A DNA stretch of 64,000 nt from Psoroptes ovis (taxonomy: Eukaryota; Arthropoda; Arachnida; Sarcoptiformes; Psoroptidae), in assembly GCA_002943765.1 (NCBI GenBank), contig PQWQ01000002.1, positions 558,001 to 622,000 on the forward strand. Reading direction: 5' to 3'. Of the stretch, positions 1 through 14,424 are shown one piece after another. The notes beneath the pieces are model-generated. The model saw only the letters and a program-made list of their open reading frames with translations. It did no database searches and was not told where the DNA came from. Within the stretch, counting starts at the first letter, position 1. Every line of letters starts with the position of its first letter. Both the position numbers and the translations under genes were made by a program.

Positions 1-446
1 AATTTCATTCAACCAGCCAAAAACAAAAAAAACCGGACGATAAATGTCATTCACAATTTTCAGTTAAGTTCATTAAAACATTTCATAGTTTTCAATCAAA
101 CACATACACATAACACACAACCAATGACAATAGAAATGAATTGTAATTGGAAAAATGAAGGAAAAATTTTTCAAAAATTTTAAAAATTTTTATTTCAAAA
201 CTTTTAATTGGTTTTTATCAGGGAAAATGAGGAGAGTTTCGATGAAACAATCAAAAATTTTTTCCAAATTTCAAAATCATTCCGATATATCATTGATTTG
301 CCGGTCGTTTTAAGGCTCAAATGTCGAATAATGGTTTCAATAATTTCAATAATTCTAATTTCAATCAGAAATTTTCACCAAAATTTTTCACTGATTCTTC
401 TCTTCGACTAATTAAAATATGATTAATTACGAAAAATTAAGTGAAA

Positions 447-466
447 ATCGATCGATCGATCGATCG
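447..466. repeat. ATCG tetranucleotide repeat
   Basis: Five tandem ATCG units, which are also self-complementary, followed by a degenerate CTCG/CTTG run to about 482. Nothing else suggests a function. Confidence 0.85.
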
Positions 467-3400
467 CTCGCTTGCTCGCTCACGAAGAGCTCAACAAATC
501 ACCGACTTGTTTTGACCTCGAGAATTCGTTTTTTCTCGAGAATCAAAGAATGTTGAAATCTAATTTTTGCAAATGTTTTTTCGTGTTTCTAGCTCCGAAG
601 AGAAAAATCGATACGATTTTTCTGTTTTCTTACAAAGATTCCGGTGGATGCCCTCTAATTTGAGCTCAATTTTTCTTATTCTCTCAGCTATTTATTTCGT
701 AATTTTGAAGATTGACGAAAAGTTTTTGCTTCAAGTAAAAAGTTTTTTTTCCATAAATCGTTTTGGTGGCTGGCTGGCTGATTTTTTGGTGTTTTTCGCC
801 CACCGCCAACCAAAAAACTTTCCAAACAAATGCCGACAATGAATGATGAATTTCATGGCTTCCAACGTTCAAAAGCATTGAAGTTATGCAATTTCTGCTT
901 TTGCTGTTCAGTGTGATTCAATGTACTGAAGAATTATGAACAAACAAACAAATGAACGAATAAACAAATGAATGAATGAACGAATGAATCAACGAAAAAA
1001 GTTTCAATTTCCCTTTTATCAAAAAGAAAAAGTTTGAATTTTCCAAAAAAAATTCTTTTGGCTATTTTTGTTTTTGAATTTTTCCATTGTTTTTCTCATA
1101 GAAATATTTGTGATGAAATAAAATTTGAAATCAAAAAGGTAAAATTTCATGAATTTTTCGGGTAAATTGGTACAGAATTTTTCTCCTCTTATTCCGATTG
1201 GTGGATATCATAATATAATGATCATCATTATTATTGATAATAATAATAATAATAATATTAAAGTTTTTTGTTTTTCATATTTAGGACTGAATATTGAAGA
1301 AAAAAAATGTAAAAATAAGGTCCCAAATAATATTTTTTTCAATTTCACATATAAATGTGTAGGAATATTGGAGAATTTTAGAAGAAATAAAGCATAGAAC
1401 TCCACCAAGAATGGGCGCGATTTGGTGTAAATGAAAAATAATAACAAGTGTTAAGGCTAGGCAACGTATCGATTCAAAAGGTTGTACTTGTTCAGGGATC
1501 CTTATGGCTCTCATACTCAACGATGGCGCCCAAAGTTTTTTATTTCATTATTTTACCATTGTTCTACTATATATGAGATTCTTTGAATGAATGGTGCCCA
1601 AGAATTTGCTTTTGTTCTTGAATCGCACAGAAACCAAAAAAAAAACCATGCCTCTTGTTCGAATAATCAACAGAATAATTCCGCTGAAATCGGGCGTCAT
1701 CCAATTTTCACATTCATTCATTTGAAACAATCATATTGGAATTCAGAATGTGAATTTAGATTCATGTTCGTATCGCATGCGTGTGCCGAAGTTTTATATT
1801 TTATTTGAATTATTTTTCACCAAGCACAAGAATATTCTGTTATTTTATATATCATATTATCGAAGAATATGCAACGATATACATCTAAAAAATCAAAAAG
1901 AATTTCACATGTATTCTTATTTATTCATTTAAGTTGAATTGAATTGAATTGAAAGTTTACTTTTTATCACATTTGTTCATCTATTTTCAATCATTTTTTA
2001 AATTGTCAACTTTTGTCATTAATATTTGTACTTACCTTGTGATTTTTGCCAGTGTTGTTTGTTCAATGTATTTCTTCATTGAATTTTCAATTGTGAAAAT
2101 ATTTAAATAATTAAACCGGTGAATTTTCTGATTACTTGTGTTTGTTTTAATTTGATTCAAACTTAACTCTTTTGTTGTTCAATTATTTAGTGATTATTTC
2201 GCAAATTTATTTGATGATTCTTGATTCACATTTTACAGTGTTCAATCATTCATTAACCAGTGTTAATTATCAAGTTTGTAATTTTCTTTGGTGAAGAAAT
2301 TAGTTCGAAAAAAATTGATTGATCGATCACACAGTCACCAAAAATATAAGAACCATCAATCGATAGATTGATCAATACAAAAGTGAAAATTTCTGATTAT
2401 TCAATCAATCAATCATTCAATGTCAAAGTGTTCATTTATGTGTGTGTGTGTGTTGAAAAAATAATTATATTTGACTAAATTTCAATTTCAATTTTTTAAA
2501 CTTTAAAAACTCCGAGAAAATCAAGAAAAAACTGAAAATCAACAGCATTTCAACATCCAACAATCTGTTTTTTTTCCAATGATGATGATGAATGGTGAAT
2601 TTTTGTATTTTTCAATTTAAAATTATATTTTTCTTAAATTTTCAATTTTATTTGTTTTATAAAACAAAATATCAGATTACCTTAGTAACTTATTGGAATT
2701 TTCTTGAAATTTTTCTAAAATTCTATGAGGAATAAAACTTATTTTCTATCCTCATTTCGCAGCCAATTAGAAACTCAATATTTTCGGGGCTAAAATTCGC
2801 CAGTTAAGGGACAATTTGAAATTTTTTGTTGAAAAAAAATTTTTGAAAAAAATACATCTCCACTGATTGTAGGTTCAATTTTCAGGCTAATAATAATAAT
2901 GATCATACTACTATTTGACAATGATCATTTAATTAGCTTATATTATATCGATGCGCGAATGATGATATCCGAGACCCTAGAAAATACCGAAAAAAAAAGA
3001 AGAAAAGTTGACATTATTAATTTTAATGGTAAAATTGAATTATGATTTTTTGGCCATCGATGCTTGAAATGAACGAAACAAATTGAATGATACAATAAAC
3101 TTTTTACGCTTTTGTTTTTGGCGTATTTATCCTCATGGAAAATTTTCAAAGTTAATGGTTTTCCAACAAATTTTTGCTTCCAAAGTTTCTCATAAATTTA
3201 ATATGATTAAAATTTTAGACAATTTTAGCGAATCGAAAATGAAAATCTAATTCAATTATCGATTCTCTCTTGATTCTGATCATCCAATTCGACCATTGAA
3301 ACCCAAAAAAATTCATTGATCCATCATTAGTTTTTTTTGTTGGTTTGTGGCCACACAAAAAAATTGAAAATTACTTCAGTCAAATTGATTTTTGTTTGAT

Positions 3401-4273
3401 TGAAAATTGATTATTACGATGATTGTTTTGATGAAACAAACACACACACTTTGGGCCAGTAATATTTCCTAAAAGTAATAATAATAACCAAAATCCTAAC
3501 TGTTTCATTATTTTAATCATCTTTTTTTCGTCAATAATTTACTTAATTGATATTTAATGAAAGGAAAATTATTTGAGGTTGTTATTGTTGTTGCTGACCA
3601 CTAATAATAATGATTATGATAATAATAATAATAATAATAACCCGTCACAAATTGCTAGCACAAATGTCAATACATCCATCAACATTTCAATGGTGATTGC
3701 TGTCGGTTTTTTTGAGTAATTGTGTAATAATAAAAATAATAATGATAATAATAATAACAAATGATTATAATTTAATTGTTGTTACACACACATATTTCGC
3801 CTTTCATTCATTTCATTTTCAATCTACATTCATTTCAATGTCAATTTTGATGACGGTTTTCGGAGATTCTGTTCAATTTTTTTCAATTTTTCTTTGGTTC
3901 AACATTGAATCAAGTTGAATTCATTTTAGCTAAGTTGATTAGCCATTAATGGTGATTATTTCGACGTTTTTAGTGTAATATTTCAGCACATTTTTCTATT
4001 TTCTCACCGTTCATACCAGAACAATAATCATGGGTCCAAAATTTTTTTTTTACTTCAAATTTATTTATGATTGTTTATGATTATTATTATGATTGTGGTT
4101 TTGAATGAAATGTATGGCATCTATTTTCCTTTTTTTTCGTTTTATTCGATTGTAAATACAAGAAAATGTAATGTAGGCACAAATAATTTGGTTTATTCAC
4201 AATGTTTTTAAAAAAATTATCATTATTAAGAGTATTTCACTCATTTGTTTCATAAATAAATACAAAGAAAAAT

Positions 4274-4351
4274 TAGGCTGTCCGAAAATTTATTGCCGAT
4301 TTTCCAATCATTTTCTACAATATAACTGGCAAAAACTTTTCGGACAACCTA
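4274..4351. mobile_element. Palindromic MITE-like element, subfamily B
   Basis: Terminal inverted repeats of the form GGYTGTCCGAAAA and TTTTCGGACAACC bounded by TA dinucleotides. The centre reads toward TTGCCGATTTTCC, the near-symmetric subfamily B. No coding capacity. TA-flanked inverted ends suggest mobilisation by a mariner/Tc1-type transposase. Confidence 0.85.
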
Positions 4352-4890
4352 ATAAATTAGTAAATAAGCAAAAAAAAAAAACAGGATAGAAATTCAATAA
4401 TTTGAACCAGAAAAAGAAAAAAAAACGAAACGAAACGAAACGAAAGAATTTCTGAAACAAATTGCGTTATTGACAGCAATAAAAAGAAAACGAAGCATTA
4501 CATAATAATCATAATAATAAAATTGTAACAATTTTCATTGCGTACATTCATTGCGTTCATTCATTGTTCATTCATTGTTTGCCAAATAATCATTTTCAAA
4601 TTGTTCTGAGATTTTCCTTTTTTTCTTTTCGGTTCATTTTGCATTTTCGGAAAAATGTGGGACCGAAATTTATTTTCTGTTTCAGTACATTGATTAAATA
4701 CAATAAATTGTGTTTGTCATATTTATTATTGAAATGAATTGAAACAAATTATGGAACAAAAAAAAAGAAAAAAAAATTCCAACAATGTTACGGTCCTTAT
4801 CTACGGAACATATTCTTCATTTATTATTGGTGAAATTATCTACCCAATGTATGAGAATTTTTTTATTTTGAATTATTGCAGTGTATTCAA

Positions 4891-4969
4891 AAGGTTGTCC
4901 GAAAAGTTCCTGCCGCTTAATCAATAGAGTTTGCCCATGAAAATCGACTAGAACTTTCCGGACAACTTA
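4891..4969 (+). mobile_element. Palindromic MITE-like element, subfamily A
   Basis: GGTTGTCCGAAAAGTTC at the left and GAACTTTCCGGACAAC at the right, with the subfamily A centre containing the CGCTTAATCAATAGAG segment in forward orientation. The left TA is changed to AA; the right TA is kept. Confidence 0.85.
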
Positions 4970-5363
4970 ATACATATAATGTATGGCGTGTATTGTACAC
5001 ATTAAAAACATTGATAGAATTTTTTTGTTTTGTTTGTATCTTTATTTGTTTATCGATTATTTTTTTTCCACATTCACCAACTGGCAAATGAATAATGAAT
5101 CAGTCGATTTGAAAATTACGAATAAATTTCGATGAAAATTAAACGAAACAGTTAGTTAGCCAATCAATCAATCAATCAATTGATTAATCAAATGATTGAT
5201 TAATTAAACAAATAAAAGTTTGATTAATTACAACGATATTTGTACTATTTTTATAATAAAAACAATACTAATTATAATTAATTTAAGAGTTTTTGTTCGG
5301 TTTTTCTTTTCGATGTAAAAGTTTTGATCAGTAATTTTTCTTATCAATGTATTTTCAAAATAT

Positions 5364-5441
5364 TAGGCAGTCCGAAAAGTTCATTCCGTTTATTCAATAG
5401 AGTAGCCAATGAAAATCGGCTAGAACTTTTCGGACAGCCTA
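5364..5441 (+). mobile_element. Palindromic MITE-like element, subfamily A
   Basis: TA-bounded inverted ends (GTCCGAAAAGTTC / GAACTTTTCGGAC) around a subfamily A centre in forward orientation; CAATAGAGT is preserved. Confidence 0.88.
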
Positions 5442-5823
5442 ATATTTTTGGGAAGATAATTGAATTTATTATTCAATTTTTTACCCTTATTTCTGATGTT
5501 TGTTTTTGTTAGTTGTATTTTGATAGATTCTTTGATTAATTCAATGTCCATTCAATTATCATCATTTTTTGTTGTATTTCGATTCGGTTAGCCACATAAT
5601 TGGTGATCATTCATTCATTTTGGCCAATTTTTTCCCTAAAATTAGTATGTCACTCAGTCCCCTGAAATAACAATCAAACTTTTATTTGTTTTTGCTTTGT
5701 GTGACAATATTTTCCGAATTCATTTTATTTCCCTTTATTGTACCCGATTGTCGACCAAGAAAAAAAAACGTGCACCAATCAATGAAAAAAAGAAAAAATC
5801 GAAATTCTCAATGGAAATATATT

Positions 5824-5901
5824 TATGTTGTTCGCAAAGTTTTTGCCGATTATATCATAGAAAATTATTGGAAAATCGGCAAGAACTTTTCGGACAACCT
5901 A
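5824..5901. mobile_element. Palindromic MITE-like element, subfamily B
   Basis: Left end is degenerate (GTTGTTCGCAAAG), right end intact (CTTTTCGGACAACC then TA). The arms continue inward as TTGCCGAT and ATCGGCAA, so nearly the whole element can fold back on itself. Confidence 0.85.
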
Positions 5902-7053
5902 ATAATATATTTTGGGCAATAAAAATGATAATCATTTAAAATTCGAGTTCTTTTTTCCATCTTTTATTTTTCCATTCATTCATCTCTAAAATAAACTCAA
6001 TTTCACCATTTTTGTCTACTGGAATTGAATCGATTTATTCACTTTTCCATCATCATAATTTGATGCTAAATGAAGCTAATCTTAACCAATAAAGAGAAAA
6101 ATGGAAAAAATGTCGACCACCAAATGTCGCCAAATGAATATTTGAGGGTTTTTCATTCATTTATTCATTCATTTTGATTTTTTTCATTTTATTATTAGCC
6201 TTATTATTATTATGCAGATTTGCTGAACACTTCAAAAATGATTACGATTATGATTATGATCATCATCATCATCATTATTTTTGATGATTGTTGTTATGAT
6301 ATTCTGGGTAAATATTTCAAAGCATCACAAAATACACAGTCTAATGGCACAGGCCTAACACAGATACTCGTACACACACACACACACATACGCCTAATGA
6401 TTATTGATAATCAATTCAATTCAAAATCAATTCAAAAATGGAAATATGCACAAACACATATTGATATTGCATATTGGAATATGGATGGTGAAGAAAATCA
6501 ATTTTTTCCCATTCATTTTTCTGATTGAAAAACATCCGAAGAAAACATCAAACATTCCGATTAAATATGATTATGATGATGATGATGATTTTCCTTCCCG
6601 AAAACATGTGTGCGTACACACACACACAAATTTTGCAAAGGGTTTTATGTTTGATTTTTGGTTTAGTTTTCTCTTCGCTTTGCTTGAATTGAAAATACAA
6701 TGGCAAAAACTATAACCATTGAAAATATCCGGTAATCGTATTCAGTAAAACGAAAAAAATGAATTTTTTTAAATTGATTATCTGCATGTGGTGGTGTTGG
6801 TATGGTAGATTTTCAATGTATGTATGAGTGTGGTGTTGTTGAACATATTTGAATATTTTTGAAATATTTTCAAAATTTTTGAAAAAATGGAAAAAATTCA
6901 AATTTTCCAAAGGAAAAAAATTCCGTCGAATAAAATTGAATAAATAAATTCCTTGCATATATTTTCGAAAATATAAATGACCGATCAAAAATTTTGGAAA
7001 ATAAAGGATTTAGGATTTTTTCTATTTTTGAAAATGAATAAATAAATAAATAT

Positions 7054-7132
7054 TATGTTGTCCGGAAAGTTCTTGCCGATTTTCCAATCATTTTCAATGA
7101 TAAAATCGTCAAAAACTTTTCGGACAGCCCTT
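7054..7132. mobile_element. Palindromic MITE-like element, subfamily B
   Basis: TA-bounded left end GTTGTCCGGAAAGTTC, centre TTGCCGATTTTCC, right end CTTTTCGGACAGCC. The right TA has been lost. Confidence 0.85.
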
Positions 7133-8674
7133 TTAAATGAATAATATTATTCTAAATTTTCCAATATTTAATAACTATTTTGAAGGGGTAGAAAATGGAA
7201 AAAAAATTCAAAATTTAAAATTTGATTTCATATATTCATTTCGAGGCTTCTCATATTGAATCAAGCAATCAAACTAAATGAATAAATGAATGAACGATGA
7301 TGATGATGATCGACATTGAAATGAAATGAGATGAAATGGATGATGATGATGGTTACATGGAATAAATGAGAGAAAACATCGAAACTTTTTTTCATTTTTT
7401 GTTCACCCAAACTGCTATTAAAAGTTTTTCGTTTTCGTTCTACGGTTCTTCGGTCGCTTCTCAGCCGTTTCAAACTCTGGAACCAAAATTGAACTGAGCT
7501 GTATGAATTAAATTATTTTCTCGTTGATTCTGTTCAATTTTGCTTGTTTTACTTGTCTCACAGTCCATAGGTTTTTTTTCGAAGCTCAGTGCTTCAGAAT
7601 TTTTTTTCCTGATTTTTTTTTTTTTTTTTGCTCTTCATTTGTGAATACATGAATTTATTATTCAATGAAAATGACCATCCAAATGGCAGTTTGGGTGCAG
7701 TAATTAAAATTTTTTTTTTTGAAATTAATTCCATTTAAAATTTACTCTTCTAAACTCAATACCAGTGATTCAAGGGTAGAAAATTAAATTTTAAGTGTAT
7801 TTTATCAGAGGAAAAACTGAAAAAAAATTTTTGAAAAAAATATTCGAGGATAAAATGGTCATTTGCATTTTTGAAAAAAAATTTCATTTTACAAAATTTG
7901 AACCAAAATACAGTAAAATAGAGAGTTTTATCATGTGATTCTCGAAAAAATTGTTTTCTCTGAAAAAAATTATCCTCATTAATTGATATTCATCATACAT
8001 TTACCATTGATATCATTGCCATGTGTATTATCTTGATTGAATATGCAATACGTGTGCGCTTATTCAATGTGTTTGTATGTGTTTTTTTGAGTGTATTTTG
8101 TGATTTGGCTTCGCTTTGGTAAAATGCAAATCAATCAAAACTTTCTCTTTTTAGTTTAAATTCGTAATAAATTCATTTGTATATTTAATTTTCGGTTGAT
8201 AATGATATCATTATCGGGGCATAGTTTTGTATTTCTCAAATTAATTCTGTATTTTAAGAGGTATATTTCGAAACAAATCAACAAATTACCGCGCTTTTTT
8301 CTCTCCTTGTATTGAATATGTTAATAACTTTAAATTTTTCTTTCCATTAATTCAATCATTGAAAGAAATAAAATTGAATAATTAAAAGTTTCATTTTGCT
8401 CTGCGATTTCTTATTGTAATCAGAGTATTCAATGATTATTAAAAAAAATTGAAATTAAATTAATCCCAAACAAAAAATAAGAATTTCTAATTGAAATTTG
8501 GATTAAATGAGAAATTTGAAAAATTAATTTTCATTTTATTCAAATTCAAAGCTTTGTTTTAATTATTTTCTTTTATTTCTTTGAAGAATTTTCTCAAAAA
8601 TCTCTTCAGTAAACTCATTTAGTTCAATTATATTAAGTCTTTAATTAATCCTGAAACTAATTTAGAATCTAGAT

Positions 8675-8752
8675 TAGGCTGTCTTAAAAATTCTGGCTGA
8701 TTTTCATCAACAACTCTATTGATTAAGCAGAATGAACTTTTCGGACAACCTA
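8675..8752 (-). mobile_element. Palindromic MITE-like element, subfamily A
   Basis: Reverse-orientation subfamily A copy with CAACTCTATTGATTAAGC in the centre. The left arm is diverged (GCTGTCTTAAAAA); the right arm CTTTTCGGACAACC and both TA flanks are kept. Confidence 0.85.
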
Positions 8753-9717
8753 ATACATTTTCATTTAATTTGTCGTAAAGATTTCTATTACATTAGAATA
8801 TTTGCCACACTGTATCATTTGCTATACACACACACACGCACATTAATCCTCATGGTCAACGACACTCAAAGTTGTCCAGTTTTTTTTTGGTTCTTTGAAA
8901 ATAACGAAACGAAAATAAACCTTTGATTACCATATTTTTCCTACTTATTTCTACCAGAATATTCTCATTTAAAAAATCTCTTCAAGCTTTAATACAAAAT
9001 AATAAGATGATGATGATGGTATAATTAATTATTTATAACCATAAGTTGTAAGTTGTTGTTTGTACAACAACAAAAATGTGAAATGAAAAGTTTTTATTTC
9101 ATTTCATTTCATTTTTTTCCTCATTTTTTTGCTTGAAACTGGCCAAGGAAAAAAATTCTTATTCTTTGCCCTTGTCATTCAATTTGATTATCATTATCAT
9201 TACCATCATTATGATCATCATTACCGTCGAGTTACGAGTGGTTAATGGGTTAAAATTTCCACGATTTTTTCCGAATTTTTTCTTTTCTCCACTGCAAAAT
9301 GAGAGTAGTGTTTCTACTGGAAAAAAATTAAAATGTTTCCATCAAGAATCCATTTTTTTTTTTCGTTTCATAAATGTTACTTTTAAACATTTGAAAAAAT
9401 AGAAAATATTTCTAATGGATATAACCATTAATGAATTTTGAAAAATGTTTCATATTTGAATTCTTTCGAAATTTTTCTTTTTAAAAATTTCATTGTTTAT
9501 CTTAGCAAATGCCAGAGTTTTTTTGTTTAACTTTTTTTTTCAAAATTGAAACAATTTTAGAATTATTTTACAAATTGTTCAAATAATGAGAAAAATTAAA
9601 TTTTTTTAGTTTTTTTCCCGTTGTTAAAGAATCGTGTATCATTTTTGAATGACCTTTGTATCAAAATATATAATAAGAGGAGATGTGTAATTGAAAGCTA
9701 TGAACTTTTTTTGCTAT

Positions 9718-9796
9718 TAGACTGTCCGAAAAGTTCATTCCGCTTAATCAATAGAGTTGCTCATGAAAATCGGCCAGAACTTTCCGGACAACCTTA
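9718..9796 (+). mobile_element. Palindromic MITE-like element, subfamily A
   Basis: Forward subfamily A copy: GTCCGAAAAGTTCATTCCG, then CTTAATCAATAGAGTTGC, then GGCCAGAACTTTCCGGACAACC, with TA on both sides. Confidence 0.9.
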
Positions 9797-10791
9797 TATT
9801 AATCAACTCTGGATCATTGCAGGGAAGAGATACCTTGAGGGTATTTTACAAATTTTCAATTTGAAAAATGGAAAAATATTTGAATTAATATGAGTCATTT
9901 TTTCTTGAATTTCTGGTTTTAAAATTGAAATCTTTTTTCAACCATTAATTGCACTTGATGATCAAAGAAAAAAAAAATAATGAAAATAATTGATTATGTC
10001 ATGTAAACGGTGATCATTAAAACCCGAGGATCATTAAGAAAATGAATTCATAAAATTGAATTCTATTGATTATTTCTGGTTGAAAAAAATTAAAAATTTT
10101 TTCAATTAGAAAAAAATTTAATGAATTTTGAAAAATTAAAAATTTGATTCAAAGTAAAAAAGAATCGAAGATTTTCATAATTCAAAAAATTTAAATTGTT
10201 TTTTAATTGAAATTTTTTCTCAAATTTTCCGAGTAAATTAATTTTTCACCTGTGTATCTTGAACCAAATTATTCAGGAAAAAATGAAAAGAAACAAACTA
10301 AATCGTGTGACATATGAAGAAAACGAAAGGGTTAAACATTAGGGTTACACATGATTATGATTAATGAAAGGTGATGAAGGTAGCTGAACTATTTTTTCAC
10401 CAATTTTTCCACCAAAATACTTAGTTCATTAATGGCTTTTGGTCTTTCATTTGGAAAAAATATCATTTAAAATGAAACAAAACAAATAAACATGTATAAT
10501 AATAATGATGATGTTTCTTTGATATTCTGTAATTGATTTCGTGGCATAAATATTTACATTTTACTAAGTGAATTTTCTTTGAAAGTGAATGAATGAAAAA
10601 TAGCTGAATGAACCTACTAAAAACCTCTGAAAAAAAATATGTTTAAATAAATAAATATTCATATTTATTGAACCATAAAGCCAAAATTCATTTCATTTTT
10701 TTTTTTTTTGTCAAAATAAAATTATTATATCAAAGATATATGAGCTATGAAAAAAAATGAATTAATAAATAAACAAAATGAAAAAAAATAT

Positions 10792-10870
10792 TAGGTTGTT
10801 CGAAAAGTTCATCACTGCTTAATCGATAGAGTTGCTCATGAAAATCGGCCAAAACTTTGCGGACAACCTA
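10792..10870 (+). mobile_element. Palindromic MITE-like element, subfamily A
   Basis: Forward subfamily A copy with GGTTGTTCGAAAAGTTC at the left and ACTTTGCGGACAACC at the right, TA on both sides. Confidence 0.9.
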
Positions 10871-12051
10871 ATAAATAAATGGAATATTCTTATTAATATT
10901 CAATTGACAGAATTTTCAAATTTTTTTCATCATTTTGACTTGATGAAAACTTGATAAAACTTGTGTGTTTGTGTGACTTAGGTATGTGGCTGCATGCACA
11001 GTCGACCGACTAGTCAAAGAATAATGACGAAATAATAATTTGAAACAAATGCAGCATTTTGTTTATGCCTGAATTCATCATTTCTGTTGTTGTTACAATT
11101 AAAATTTTCTTTTTTGTTTGAAATCTAAAATTCATTTGATATTGATCCATGATTAACTTTTAGGTTTTTTAAAGACAAAAGAATAAGAAAATTATGAAAT
11201 GAGATTAATTTTTTCTGTGTTTTGTTTCATTTGTTTGTTGCATTTGATTGCTCGAATGAATATTTTCAGCAGAAAAAAAAAATTAGAAAATTGAAAATAT
11301 CAAAGTTTTAGCTTCGATAAAGTTTGTGATTGACATTTGCATTCACAATTGATGAAGACATTTTGCATTTGGAAAATGTTGGAAAATGTTTTCAACTAAA
11401 ATTTCGAAGAAAAATTTAGATTAAATTTGATTGCATTCATCGATAAAAAGTACAAGTCAATGAGATGAATGGAAGAAAAGTTTGAAAATTTTCGTATACC
11501 TTTTTACTGGTACAAACACTGATGTGTTTGTTTATTGGTTATTCTAATCATATTTTATTTTTCGTGGAATTTTCATTCTTTGATTTTCTACGAACTTATT
11601 CTTATCCTGCTTTAGCATTCAATCAATCTTTTTTTTTCGCCAATGAAAATCAATTTAAATTTAATTTGTTTTTATTCGGCATTTTTTGCTGTTTTTTTTT
11701 GCCAAACAACACCTCAAGGCAATCAATTTTTCTGTTCATATCGGTTTACATTCATAGTCGAAAAAAATTTGAGTGAAAATAACACACATTTACCCGGTAA
11801 ATTAGATTATTTGTGATTTCTAAGCACATATTTATATCATATGATAACAATAAACAAGACTTACACTAAATACCAATAACAAAATCGAAAAAAGTGAAAT
11901 AAAATTACGTGAATTTGCGTATTTTTTCAGAGATAAAAATAAAAATAAAAAAGGGTTAATCAATACATTAATGGCTGGAAATTTAAAAAGCAAAAATTTT
12001 TTCAAAGCGAAAAAAAGTTGAATAAATTGCTATGAGCATAAATCACTGGAT

Positions 12052-12077
12052 CACACACACACATGTGTGTGTGTGTG
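12052..12077. repeat. (CA)n(TG)n palindromic dinucleotide tract
   Basis: Six CA units run directly into seven TG units without a spacer, giving a perfect 24-base palindrome at 12052-12075. It could form a hairpin or cruciform. No gene is nearby. Confidence 0.9.
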
Positions 12078-14011
12078 CCATATTGTTGTTGTTGTATGCA
12101 ATTATTATTGATTATTACGAGTCGTAGATTTGAATATTCTTTTCAAAAATGAATAGTCTCGAATTGAAATTGAACTAAATAGTCGATGATTGATAGGAAT
12201 TTTTTTCGAGCCTGTGGTTTTACATATTTTACATGAAAAAATTTTGAAAATTCGGTAATTCGGTAAATGATCGAGCAAGTGAACCTTTGATTTAATTTTT
12301 CGAAACAATAATTTTTACATAAATTGATAATTCAAATGTGTTCGGGTGAATGTGTGGTGGTGGCACCGAAAGAATTGAAATTTTAATGATTTTGGTTTCA
12401 AAAACGAACATGTAAAGTTATACAATTTAAAAGAAAAAGTTTCATTATTTGAAATGAAAATGAGACACAGATTAGGTCATTATATGGTGTATTTCGCTGT
12501 GTTTGGCCATTGAAACACTTGCGAAAACACATTTACACAATGGTTCATTATGATCATTAGTCGGTAGTTATTGTAATTGTTTGAGGTTGGTTGGTAAAAG
12601 GTTGTCGAATTCGGGTGGAAAAAAACTAAAATGGAATAATTCATTGTTAATTGGTAAATAAATTCTGGTTAATTGTATTTTTAATTATGTTTTTTTTTTG
12701 TTTCAATGGCAAAGGTTTCCCACTTTTATCTCATTGTTTTAACCTCTGAATAATTTTATGAATTAATTATTTTTTCGTGGAAATTTCTGTTCGGTTTTTT
12801 CGGTCTGGTTCAATTCAAATTTTCATTGTTTTGAACCGCTAAAAATCAATCAAAATTTCTGTGTGAAAATTTCAATAATTTCAGAAAATTCTGAGCCAAC
12901 AATTCAGGAATTTTTAAGCTACCAGTGAAATTCAGAGAGCATTTGTCATTTAAATTTTTCCAATTCTTTTGTCGTTTTTTTTTGAAATTTTAAAAATTTA
13001 AAAAGTTTAAAATTGCTTATTTTATTTCATTTTATTTTTTTATTATTTCTAAGTAATCAGCAATAAATTATACGGAGAAAAAATAAAATGAAATTTGTGA
13101 CAAGTTTCAAAATTTTTCCGAATCGATTCTTCAACAAAATAAAAGTTGAATCGAATCGAAATTTTTCAATTCTTAATCAATAAACAAAAATCAAATTGTA
13201 ATAAATCAAATTTTATTTTATTTTATTTTGGCTGAAATTTTGTCTTTGTCTTTGATCTTGATGAAAAATTGCATTTGAAAATGAACGATTGAATTTCGAT
13301 TTTTTTTTTGACTCCAATTCTTATCTACTTATCAATTCTTATCTGGAATAAATTTTAAGTGAAAATAAAAATTAATTTCAAATAAATTAACTGAAACGGC
13401 AATATTTTGAATTTTCGCTTTACTCGAAATAGTTCAGGTATTTTCAAATAGTTTCGTACATTTTCCACTTTGAAAATTCAGAAAGTCGATCGATTTTCTC
13501 GAGGTTTTTTTGTTGGGTTATTTTCTCCATTTACCCTCATGAAACAATTGAAAAAAAAAGTAGTTGAAAACTCCAAAAAACTCGAAAACTTGAAAATGAA
13601 ATAAAAAATAAAATAAAATACTTCAGAAATCTAATATTTGATCATTAATGAAGCAATGGAATCGAATAAAATAAAAAATAATCAATCGATTTTGGTTTGA
13701 GATAAAGAAATTTCTCCTTCTTATTTTATCGAAGTAAAAAGTAAAAAATCGATCGATTCGATAATTTTGCATCATTGCTTTATTATTGTTAATATCATCA
13801 TTTCTATCGACTATTCTATGTTTTGATTTGATTCAATCATATTTTTCATGTTTTTTTTATTGGTGAATTATTTCACTGAAAAAAAATTAAAATTAAAAAA
13901 ATGAAATAATCAACAAGAAGTTTTTTTTTGAAGATGTTCGATGAATTAAATGAGGATATTCGAAGTTGAAAAAAATAAAAATGAATTTCAAGGATTTTAT
14001 TTCATTTTTAT

Positions 14012-14089
14012 TAGGTTGTCCGATAAGTTCTTGCCAATTTTCTAATGATTCCCTAAGATTTAATCGGCAAAAACTTTTCGGACAACCTA
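14012..14089. mobile_element. Palindromic MITE-like element, subfamily B
   Basis: Left arm GGTTGTCCGATAAGTTC, inner TTGCCAATTTTC; right arm CGGCAAAAACTTTTCGGAC. The left arm carries an ATAAG variant that the right arm lacks, so this copy is less symmetric than its relatives. Confidence 0.88.
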
Positions 14090-14404
14090 CAAATACATTT
14101 CATTCATTTTTCTCAAAGCAAAACTTGATGATTTTTCATTGTTTTTTTTTCTGCTCTCTTATACGCTCGTAATTTCAAGCGAAAAAAAAAATTACCACAC
14201 TCTTACTCAAGGGAACAAGCAAAGCAAAGCAAAAATGAAAAATAAAGTTCCAGAATTGACTTTGGAGAGTGCAAAATATGAAAAATGAAAAAAAAAACAT
14301 GGCCACGACGACGATATCAAAATATAATAAAGTTAAACATGGAAAAATTATGATGAAATAAATATAAATATAAATAAATAAAAATGAAAATTTACAACAA
14401 CAAT

Positions 14405-14424
14405 CATCATCATCATCATCATCA
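14405..14424. repeat. (CAT)n microsatellite
   Basis: About six CAT units, followed by CAACAA-type repeats through about 14460. The reverse strand reads as a poly-Asp open frame, which I treat as spurious. Confidence 0.8.

Noticed and set aside
6220..6715. Two overlapping open frames of about 100 codons
   Set aside because: Both run through ATC, GAT and CA microsatellites; the His, Asp and Ile runs are repeat-derived.
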